This document shows positions 26,092 through 32,368 of a DNA stretch of 46,358 nt, piece by piece (the first letter of the stretch is position 1; each line of letters opens with the position of its first letter). The notes beneath the pieces were generated by a model that was not told the origin of the DNA, ran no database searches, and was given only the letters and a program-made list of their open reading frames with translations. Source of the DNA: Rhodobiaceae bacterium UBA6963 (GTDB lineage Bacteria > Pseudomonadota > Alphaproteobacteria > RS24). Both the position numbers and the translations under genes were made by a program. Location: positions 1-46,358 of the forward strand of contig DJZB01000033.1 of assembly GCA_002450335.1 (NCBI GenBank), given 5' to 3'.

Positions 26092-26817
26092 ATGAATTAC
26101 CGGCTGAAGAATATCAGGTGTTGGGATAATATCCATAACTGTCAACGCTGTGCCTGACAGAAGGGTGGCAACCCCCAGCAACCCAAGTAAAAAAGGTAAA
26201 TTCGAAGTAGTTATAGTGTAAATCCCTAGTTCAAGAGCTTTCAGACTATAACCCGCCGCTTCGCCCAATTGTTGAAGCATAATTTTTATAGCCTCGCCCC
26301 AAGGTTGGCTTCGCATTAATAATACACCACCTGCACGACCTTTGCCGGGACAATTAAGGGGTACATGCAGTCCCTCAAGCGGAAATATATCCGGCCAAAG
26401 GTCAAAAATCTTTGCAGGGATTGTCTCTGTATCCAATTCGCCGGCCGGGGCATTTGTCTTATCCATCCATGTGGAAAGTTTTTTTGCCCATTTTTCAAGA
26501 TTTTTATCTTTGATCGTTTTAAGCTGACCTCCCTCAAGCCGCGACATAACAATATCGCTGCCTTTATTTTTTTTCACCCATACAATAACCCCATCACAAT
26601 GGGTAAACCCATCCAGTCTGGTGGCTAATATATTTGCAATTTCTCTGGTATAACGCGCACGGCGGAAATCATGTTCCATCAATAACAGGTTTGCCAAAGC
26701 ACGACCTCCGGAAGGAATTGAACTGTCCAAATTACTGTCGAGGTCACTATCTGGGTGAGATGCAACCTGATTTTGTAAAATTGTATCGGTCATATCTTTA
26801 GTTTCAGTCGCAGACAT
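26059..26817 (-). CDS. GAF-like domain protein with one C-terminal membrane segment
   Basis: A 252-residue protein of unknown function. After a disordered acidic start (DSDLDSNLDSS) come RALANLLLMEHDFRRARYTREIANILATRL and DGVIVWVKK, then LEGLHVPLNCPGKGRAGGVLLMRSQPW. This strand-helix pattern recalls the GAF domain found in front of some HlyD-type adaptor proteins of alphaproteobacteria. A hydrophobic helix at about 208-228 is followed by only about 25 residues, so the long periplasmic HlyD part is missing. It may be a small cytosolic sensor anchored in the membrane or a shortened adaptor. The 3' end overlaps the binding-protein gene convergently by 33 bases. The family assignment is tentative. 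Confidence 0.5.
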   Translation of the reverse strand: MSATETKDMTDTILQNQVASHPDSDLDSNLDSSIPSGGRALANLLLMEHDFRRARYTREIANILATRLDGFTHCDGVIVWVKKNKGSDIVMSRLEGGQLKTIKDKNLEKWAKKLSTWMDKTNAPAGELDTETIPAKIFDLWPDIFPLEGLHVPLNCPGKGRAGGVLLMRSQPWGEAIKIMLQQLGEAAGYSLKALELGIYTITTSNLPFLLGLLGVATLLSGTALTVMDIIPTPDILQPVIHLLRDLTGLGS

Positions 26818-26999
26818 TCAAATGTCTTTCCTTTGGTTTGTGTTCCGGCTTTTTTATTATTTCATAAAATGCCACACTGAAAATAAATAACTCTTTAAGC
26901 TTAATTTTGACGAATCTTATCTATTGTATAGTGTTATTATAGTTTTAATATCGATTCATCAGATATTTTGTTGAATTTGATGTCAGTAACGGTTTTTAA

Positions 27000-27884
27000 A
27001 TGAGTCAATCAGAAGAAGAAGAGTTCCGGAAGATGGCAGAAATCGCTGATGCCATTAACGATATTCTCGAAAATAACAAACTTGATGATGAACGCGAAAC
27101 CTCGCTAGAGGAAACGACGGTTGCTGTTGATGCGAATGACAGCGATACAGAAACACACACTCTGTCAGAGGGAACACCAACCGATAATCATGATGAAGGT
27201 CTTGATGAAGGTCTTGAAGCTGCCTTAGCTGCGGAAATTGCTGCAGACTTAGCCGGTGATGTGCCCGCTAATTTACCCGGTGGCAGTCAAAGTGACACGC
27301 CCCTGACTGAGGCAGAAATTCCATTTATATCTGGCGCTGCATTTGATGCGCCTCCGAATCTAGACAATATGGCGGCATTGGATGATCAAAACGCTGATAA
27401 TCCAAGCGAAGCTGAAGTTATGACAGACCCTCTTTCAGTGGAAGATAACCCTGATTTATCCTCTGAAATGAAAGTTGATGAACCATTTGACAAATTTCTG
27501 GACAACGATATGGCGTTTTTGTCGTTACGTATGCGCGATACACTGGCAGAACTGAAGTCAGAGCATGGCGATACGCTGGAAGCGACAGAAAGCCTAATTG
27601 GTAAAATGGCACTATCCGTGGACGGACTTGTTGAAGAAATGCATTCATCATTAGGCACGTTAGAGAAAAAAATCACTTCTCGAAAAGCCAGTATTAATCA
27701 AGAAATTGATCGTATTTATCAAGAAATAGCCACTACAAGAAGCGAATTGGAGCTATTGGTCTCCAAATTCCAAAATGACACGGCAGAAAACCACAAAACA
27801 TATAATGATATCTTCTCTGAAGAGCGCAGTCGGGTTGAAAGGTATAGAGAATTCCTTTCATTCATGATACGCGACAAAAAATAG
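27000..27884 (+). CDS. Acidic protein with predicted C-terminal coiled coil, unknown function
   Basis: A 294-residue protein I do not recognise. The first 160 residues are highly acidic and low in complexity (EEEE, DEGLDEGLEAALAAEIAADLAG) and are probably disordered. Residues 165-290 are charged and helical with heptad-like spacing (TLEKKITSRKASINQEIDRIYQEIATTRSELELLVSKF), suggesting a coiled coil. No signal or membrane segment. The ATG at 27000 lacks a clear Shine-Dalgarno; ATG 27033 is an alternative. A seven-codon frame (26980-27003) overlaps the start as ATGA and might couple translation. The FadR-type regulator gene starts 46 bases downstream in the same direction. Confidence 0.7.
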   Translation: MSQSEEEEFRKMAEIADAINDILENNKLDDERETSLEETTVAVDANDSDTETHTLSEGTPTDNHDEGLDEGLEAALAAEIAADLAGDVPANLPGGSQSDTPLTEAEIPFISGAAFDAPPNLDNMAALDDQNADNPSEAEVMTDPLSVEDNPDLSSEMKVDEPFDKFLDNDMAFLSLRMRDTLAELKSEHGDTLEATESLIGKMALSVDGLVEEMHSSLGTLEKKITSRKASINQEIDRIYQEIATTRSELELLVSKFQNDTAENHKTYNDIFSEERSRVERYREFLSFMIRDKK

Positions 27885-27909
27885 CCTAAAATTCTTGCAT
27901 AAAATTATA

Positions 27910-27930
27910 AAGTAATATTTATTATTACTT
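27910..27930 (+). promoter_or_regulatory. Inverted repeat abutting the start codon of the FadR-type regulator
   Basis: Arms aagtaata and tattactt (eight bases, perfect) with a five-base centre end directly before the ATG at 27931. No Shine-Dalgarno is visible. It may be an operator for autoregulation or an RNA hairpin at the start. Confidence 0.35.
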
Positions 27931-28650
27931 ATGGAAAAAAATACTTCCAAAAGACGCACTGATATTGCTGCTGAGACTATTGGTAAGCAAATTGTGAGAG
28001 GAAAACTCTCTATAGGGCAGGTTTTACCTAATGATCAGGTCATGTGCGAGACACTCGGCATTTCCAGAACTATTTTACGTGAGGCATTACGCATTTTAGG
28101 GGCAAAGGGGCTTGTCAAAGCTGTGCCAAAAGCCGGTACATTTGTAAATGATACAGATAAATGGGCCATGCTAGACACAGACATTCTTGGCTGGCTCACA
28201 GATACCGCCACAAGTGGGCATCTCGAACCACTTTTAGTGGAAATGATTGATATCCGCCTTGCTATTGAGCCGGGAGCCGCTGCTCTTACCGCTTCACGAG
28301 CGCATGCAGCTGACAGACAGAGAATATCTGAATTATTTCAATCACTTAAATATGCCAATACACCAGCATCAAGCCATGAAGCAGAGTCCGCTTTTATCGA
28401 CTGTATTTTAGCGAATTGCTACAATCGTTTCTTCAATAGCCACCGTATTCTAGCGAAAACCTGTCTTAAATTGCTTTTTGACCACACGGAGAGATATAAA
28501 TATTTAACTCTTACCGCCCATGAAGCCGCCGTTCGTGCCATCATAAACTATGAGCCGCAAAATGCGCGGCGCAGTATGCAGGCCATCCTGCTTCAAGCAT
28601 CTCCAATTATCAGAACCAAAAAAAACCCTGCTGACGAATCAGCAGGGTGA
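27931..28650 (+). CDS. GntR-family transcriptional regulator, FadR subfamily (FCD domain)
   Basis: A 239-residue DNA-binding regulator. The winged helix covers about residues 10-75 (VMCETLGISRTILREALRILGAKGLVKAVPKAGTFV). An all-helical FCD domain follows (WAMLDTDILGWL, EMIDIRLAIEPGAAALTASRA). The metal site of FCD domains normally shows D-x3-H near the middle; here the aligned stretch is ESAFIDCILANCYN, so the Asp becomes Glu and the His is lost, while the His in TAHEAAVRAI remains. It may bind its effector without metal. The last 10 codons coincide with a strong inverted repeat at 28625-28648. The WxxLDxDILxW style recalls sugar-acid regulators such as DgoR, but no target operon is adjacent. 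Confidence 0.88.
   Translation: MEKNTSKRRTDIAAETIGKQIVRGKLSIGQVLPNDQVMCETLGISRTILREALRILGAKGLVKAVPKAGTFVNDTDKWAMLDTDILGWLTDTATSGHLEPLLVEMIDIRLAIEPGAAALTASRAHAADRQRISELFQSLKYANTPASSHEAESAFIDCILANCYNRFFNSHRILAKTCLKLLFDHTERYKYLTLTAHEAAVRAIINYEPQNARRSMQAILLQASPIIRTKKNPADESAG
28618..28648 (-). terminator. Intrinsic terminator facing the minus strand, inside the 3' end of the regulator gene
   Basis: Perfect ten-base arms accctgctga and tcagcagggt with a four-base loop (28625-28648). On the plus strand a run of eight A precedes the stem, so on the minus strand the stem is followed by eight T, the classic terminator form. On the plus strand no T-run follows. No minus-strand gene is known upstream of it. 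Confidence 0.65.
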
Positions 28651-28686
28651 AGTTCAGGGATATGTGTGTGAGGGTTTAACACACAG

Positions 28687-28714
28687 ACCGTCTTGGGAGA
28701 CGGTTATTTAATTT
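28687..28714 (+). terminator. Hairpin with T-rich tail after the regulator gene
   Basis: Arms accgtct and agacggt with a tggg loop (28687-28704) followed by TATTTAATTT. This may terminate the regulator transcript or act as an attenuator in the leader of the EF-hand operon, whose first ATG is at 28756. An upstream tgtgtg/cacaca pair adds a further possible stem. Confidence 0.5.
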
Positions 28715-28755
28715 ACGTTGCGTTTAATAAACTGGATTAACTAAAGGAGAAAAAA

Positions 28756-29094
28756 ATGTCTTTTAAATTTGAAATTTTTACAAAGCGTTTGATTACCGTG
28801 GTTGTTTTGGCAGTTATGATAATAAGCTTCAGTAATTCAGCCTATGCCACCCCAATCGGTTTCAAAAATATGGATACAAATAAAGACGGTAAAGTCACAC
28901 GGCAGGAATTTACTGCCAAAATTGATCAACAATTTGCTAGGATGGATAAAAATAATGACGGTGTGATCCAGCACAATGAGCTGAAAACTTTCCATGCCGC
29001 AAAATTTGAAAAAATGGACCGCGACAATAATGGGTATCTGGATAAGAAAGATAGACGCGCCAAAAATATGCATGAGAGGGAAGGTCACCGCTAG
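28756..29094 (+). CDS. Secreted EF-hand protein
   Basis: A 112-residue calcium-binding-type protein. A signal peptide covers about 1-31 (KRLITVVVLAVMIISF ... AYA). Two EF-hand loops are canonical: Asp40-Glu51 (DTNKDGKVTRQE) and Asp64-Glu75 (DKNNDGVIQHNE). A third at Asp88-Asp99 (DRDNNGYLDKKD) ends with Asp instead of Glu, which often weakens binding. The tail is basic with several His. TAAAGGAG precedes the ATG at good spacing. The sigma factor gene begins 17 bases later, so this is the first gene of a four-gene unit. A role as periplasmic calcium or metal sensor or buffer linked to the sigma factor is inferred from position. Confidence 0.9.
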   Translation: MSFKFEIFTKRLITVVVLAVMIISFSNSAYATPIGFKNMDTNKDGKVTRQEFTAKIDQQFARMDKNNDGVIQHNELKTFHAAKFEKMDRDNNGYLDKKDRRAKNMHEREGHR

Positions 29095-29111
29095 CATAAA
29101 GGAGGCCTATC

Positions 29112-29663
29112 TTGTCTGAACCCAGCGACGAAGACTTAATGTCTGCAATTGCTGAAGGCGACCAGAAGGCCTTCAATCTGCTGACCTCAAGGCATTTGAA
29201 GATGGTTTATGCGATAGCATTGCAAAGATTAAAGCACCCCAGTGACGCTGAGGAAGTGGCGCAGGATGTTTTTACCCGTCTATGGCAAAATGCACCTAAA
29301 TGGGAAGCAGAAGCCAAAATCAGCACATGGCTATACCGTGTCTGCGTCAATCGCTCAATTGATATGTTACGGCGTCGTAAACCAATGACTGATATAGATG
29401 ACGTTCCGGAAATTCCTGATAGCGCTGATAACGCCCTTCAGACCTTGGAAGCCAAAGATAGAAAAAAGCATATGGAGCAAGCATTAGGTCATTTAACAAG
29501 CGAACAACGTGACGCTATTCAACTCGTCTATTTTTCTGAGATGAGGCAACAAGAGGCTGCAGACGCACTTGGCTTAAGTTTAGCAGCATTAGAGTCACTG
29601 CTACGCCGCGCCAGAAAAAAACTGCACACCGTATTAGATGAAAACTATGAGGAGTTATACTGA
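29112..29663 (+). CDS. ECF-type RNA polymerase sigma factor
   Basis: A 183-residue extracytoplasmic-function sigma factor. Region 2 lies at about 20-85 (AFNLLTSRHLKMVYAIALQRLKHPSDAEEVAQDVFTRLW, then STWLYRVCVNRSIDMLRRR). Region 4 lies at about 120-175 (HLTSEQRDAIQLVYFSEMRQQEAADALGLSLAALESLLRRARKKL). The start is TTG at 29112, fixed by GGAGG at 29101-29105 six bases away; no ATG fits as well. It lies between an EF-hand protein gene and a candidate anti-sigma gene. Region 4 shows the usual helix-turn-helix. The target promoter is not known; the operon's own leader is the first place to look. Confidence 0.95.
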   Translation: MSEPSDEDLMSAIAEGDQKAFNLLTSRHLKMVYAIALQRLKHPSDAEEVAQDVFTRLWQNAPKWEAEAKISTWLYRVCVNRSIDMLRRRKPMTDIDDVPEIPDSADNALQTLEAKDRKKHMEQALGHLTSEQRDAIQLVYFSEMRQQEAADALGLSLAALESLLRRARKKLHTVLDENYEELY

Positions 29664-29691
29664 GGGGATACCTATCAGTAATTGGGGAAAG

Positions 29692-30180
29692 ATGAACGAA
29701 ATGACTGATGATAAGACAAACACTATATCTTTAGATATGCATAGATTTAAAACACTTGTATCTACCCATGGGGGTAACATAGCAAAATGGCCTAAAGATT
29801 GCCGTGACTGGGCAGAGATATTCAGCGGCGATAATGCCGAAGCGCAAAAACTCCTTTCCTATGAAAAAGATCTGGATCAGGTTTTGGAGGACATTCAGGA
29901 CAGCACCCTCAACGCTGAGGCTTTCTCGAGCCTCCAGTATAAAATCGTTTCCGAGGCTACACACCTGCCCCAACATACTTACTCAAGCAGACAACGTGTT
30001 TTAAGATCATCCATTCAGTCCTCATCCATTCAATCTTTGGCAGCCTGCTTTATGTTGTGCGCCTGTTTAGCTGCAGGTATGTTCAGCCTCCCCTATCTGC
30101 CGTTGGAAATGATTACCGCCACTGATAGCGAACAAGGTATCGCTTTTCTTGAAATCAATCCTTTAAGTTCATGGGATTAA
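29692..30180 (+). CDS. Single-pass membrane protein, candidate anti-sigma factor
   Basis: A 162-residue protein (from ATG 29692) without a family I recognise. The first 110 residues are polar and helical with a WPKD motif after a TLVSTHGGNIAK stretch; a hydrophobic segment at about 120-143 (SLAACFMLCACLAAGMF) is followed by a short outer tail. This topology, with an inner N-terminal domain and one membrane span, and its place directly after the sigma factor gene suit an anti-sigma of the CnrY kind, although no ZAS zinc motif is seen. GGGGAAAG precedes the ATG; a longer frame from ATG 29638 would overlap the sigma gene. The following gene encodes a CnrX-like protein 13 bases away. Confidence 0.6.
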   Translation: MNEMTDDKTNTISLDMHRFKTLVSTHGGNIAKWPKDCRDWAEIFSGDNAEAQKLLSYEKDLDQVLEDIQDSTLNAEAFSSLQYKIVSEATHLPQHTYSSRQRVLRSSIQSSSIQSLAACFMLCACLAAGMFSLPYLPLEMITATDSEQGIAFLEINPLSSWD

Positions 30181-30193
30181 AACGGAGTACGTC

Positions 30194-30739
30194 ATGAACG
30201 CCACACTTATTCAAATCAGCAAACGGAAACGTAACATTTTTATCCTTGTGTTCCTGTGTTCTCTCGCCGCTAATTTCTTTGTTCTTGGCGCGGGTATTAG
30301 TTTCTTTATGCAGGGTCAACCATCCGGTGAAACTGAGAAAACAAAAAGTGTGGAAAGACTTGAGAAAAGATTTCTAAAGCGCATCAATACTGACGATCGA
30401 CCTGCTGTCCGCGAGGTTTTTAAACAAAATAGGGAACAAAGCTTAAAGCTACTCAAAACCTATTTTAAAGAAAGAGAAAATGTCATCGCTTATATTCAAG
30501 GTGATGTGATTGAGGAAAATGACCTACAAATCATGTCAGAGAGTTTGTTACGCCAAGAACGAGCGTTAAGCTCACATCTTAATGCGGTTTTACAACAACT
30601 CGTTTTAGTCTCTGGGCCGGAGTCCAGAGAAAGTATTGCAGACATGCTAAGTCTTAGGGATGGTCACCATCGAGCTGGGCGCAGTTGGCTTGCTCCTAAA
30701 GATAGAATGCCGAAGCAGCTTAAAAATCGATATGAGTAA
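30194..30739 (+). CDS. Periplasmic heavy-metal sensor-like protein (CnrX/Metal_resist type)
   Basis: A 181-residue membrane-anchored periplasmic protein. A span at about 14-38 (NIFILVFLCSLAANFFVLGAGISFFM) is followed by an all-helical charged domain (RPAVREVFKQNREQSLKLLKTYFKERENVIAYI ... LLRQERALSSHLNAVLQQL), the pattern of CnrX, ZraP and the Metal_resist family. A late DGHHR patch could bind metal. The expected metal-ligand His-Glu-His set of CnrX is not plain. ACGGAG lies before the ATG. It is the last gene of the EF-hand/ECF unit and is convergent with the SDR gene 17 bases further on. Sensor function is inferred from family and context. Confidence 0.72.
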   Translation: MNATLIQISKRKRNIFILVFLCSLAANFFVLGAGISFFMQGQPSGETEKTKSVERLEKRFLKRINTDDRPAVREVFKQNREQSLKLLKTYFKERENVIAYIQGDVIEENDLQIMSESLLRQERALSSHLNAVLQQLVLVSGPESRESIADMLSLRDGHHRAGRSWLAPKDRMPKQLKNRYE

Positions 30740-30756
30740 ATTCTAAGCTCTCAGAT

Positions 30757-31530
30757 CTATCGCGGTGTCATTCTGATACCACCATCCATGCGGATGCACT
30801 CGCCATTAACGTAATCATTTTCAACAAGATACTGCGCCGTTTTGGCAATCTCATCAGGTTTACCAAGGCGTTTTGGATTTAGCACTGAGTTTTCCAAAGC
30901 TTGGAAAATATTTTCTGGCAAAGTATCAAACATCGGCGTATGGATAAGACCCGGAACAATCGTATTACAGCGAATGCCAAGCTCAGCCAAATCGCGGGCA
31001 ATGACGATTGTCATGCCAATAACCCCACCCTTTGTTGCACTATAAGCGACCTGACCGATTTGACCTTCATAACCCGCAACTGATGCCGTGTTAATAATCA
31101 CACCGCGCTGACCGTCCTCAGTAATCGGGTCATTTTTCATCATCGACTCAGCGGCAAGACGCGCCACATTAAACGTACCGATGAGGTTTACATCTACCAC
31201 ACGCTTAAAATCTTCAAGCGGATGCGGCCCGTTTTTGGGATGATATGTCTTAGCAGCCCAGGCAATACCGGCATAATTACAGCAGATATGTGCCGGACCA
31301 AAAGCAGTTTCAACACCTTGTATCGCCGCGCTTACAGAAGCCTCATCAGTGACATTCACCTGCTGGTAAATCACATTATCGCCCAACTCCTCCACGAGCG
31401 CCGCGCCACGTTCTTCATTCATATCAAATATCGCGCATTTTGCACCATGCGCAACAAACCTTCTAAGTGTTGCCTCGCCAAGGCCAGATGCCCCGCCAGT
31501 AATGATTGCAACCTTATCTTTTAAGTCCAT
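30757..31530 (-). CDS. Short-chain dehydrogenase, 3-hydroxyacyl-CoA dehydrogenase type
   Basis: A 257-residue NAD(H) enzyme. GGASGLG (residues 12-18) binds the nucleotide, NYAGIA stands in place of NNAG, and the active site is NTASVAGYEGQIGQVAYSATKGG with Tyr and Lys in the YxxxK form. The 'CNYAGIAWAAKT' and 'GEATLRRFVAHGAKCAIFD' style is that of HSD10-like 3-hydroxyacyl-CoA dehydrogenases. It is the last gene of the carboxylase operon, 34 bases after the TIGR03084 gene. It would oxidise a 3-hydroxyacyl-CoA made by the hydratase, or an alcohol feeding the pathway as AtuB/AtuG-type SDRs do. Confidence 0.87.
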   Translation of the reverse strand: MDLKDKVAIITGGASGLGEATLRRFVAHGAKCAIFDMNEERGAALVEELGDNVIYQQVNVTDEASVSAAIQGVETAFGPAHICCNYAGIAWAAKTYHPKNGPHPLEDFKRVVDVNLIGTFNVARLAAESMMKNDPITEDGQRGVIINTASVAGYEGQIGQVAYSATKGGVIGMTIVIARDLAELGIRCNTIVPGLIHTPMFDTLPENIFQALENSVLNPKRLGKPDEIAKTAQYLVENDYVNGECIRMDGGIRMTPR

Positions 31531-31564
31531 TTTTAACTCCTATCAAGCAAGCCCGTCTAATTGA

Positions 31565-32368
31565 TTAGGCCAACGCTTTCGTAAAACGTGTATTTTCCTC
31601 CGGCGGGGTTTCTGGTGGCCCGGCAAAGCATTGTGCATGGCTCATCCAAGCCTCTGCGACAGGACCGATAAGCTTTAAATTTGTGTCTGATATATTGCGG
31701 GTTTGTGTCACAACCTGACAAAAATCACTGGCAGTTCCCGACACGGCAGAGACATCGTTTGGCTCGCCAAATTGCCAAATCTCTCCGGATGGGGCTGCCA
31801 ATTCAATAAAGGGTAACTGTCCTGGGGGTGTTTGCCCCTTAACCTGGAAACTCCAATTGAATGTGTTGATACCAAGCACCACTATATTTTTAATCCTGTC
31901 AGCATCCTGACGCACAACACCGAGCGCATCATAAATGGCAAGGCCATGTGCCCATGTCTCCATTAATCGAGCGGTAATACTTGAGCGCACACTCATATCC
32001 GGACCAATCCATTTAACACGATGTTTTGGATCAAGTTCAGCAAATGCATCGGCCATTTTGATATAATATTCACGCCATGTATTCAAAAGCGCCTGTCCCG
32101 CAAGCCCGTCAATATATGATCTTTCAAATTTCTTGAGATTACCCGCCATGACATCAGCCTTAACTTTGTCAACATAAGCATCAAAGGCTGCCTCATCGGC
32201 ATAACTCTCATAGGCCGCCACATTCCATATGTGTAAGTGCTCGAGAATATCGTTGAAGGTCCAATTTTTAAAACCTGTTGGGGTGGTAAAATCATCATCA
32301 GATAAATCAACCATAAGCTGGAAAAGAGCTTCTGACTCATCTCTCAAGTCATAGGATAATTGCTGCAT
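31565..32368 (-). CDS. TIGR03084-like protein of the DinB/maleylpyruvate-isomerase fold
   Basis: A 267-residue protein. The N-terminal four-helix domain has FKNWTFNDILEHLHIWN, where the His residues fit the metal site of the DinB/MDMPI family, and MSVRSSITARLMETWAHGLAIYDALGV with the third conserved His. The C-terminal half (LAAPSGEIWQFGEP ... DFCQVVTQTRNI) is an SCP-like addition usual for TIGR03084. It has no proven reaction; members often sit beside acyl-CoA carboxylase and AtuA-type genes, as here. Its ATG overlaps the last base of the carboxylase alpha gene, so co-translation is likely. Thiol-dependent isomerase activity is only a family-based guess. Confidence 0.78.
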   Translation of the reverse strand: MQQLSYDLRDESEALFQLMVDLSDDDFTTPTGFKNWTFNDILEHLHIWNVAAYESYADEAAFDAYVDKVKADVMAGNLKKFERSYIDGLAGQALLNTWREYYIKMADAFAELDPKHRVKWIGPDMSVRSSITARLMETWAHGLAIYDALGVVRQDADRIKNIVVLGINTFNWSFQVKGQTPPGQLPFIELAAPSGEIWQFGEPNDVSAVSGTASDFCQVVTQTRNISDTNLKLIGPVAEAWMSHAQCFAGPPETPPEENTRFTKALA

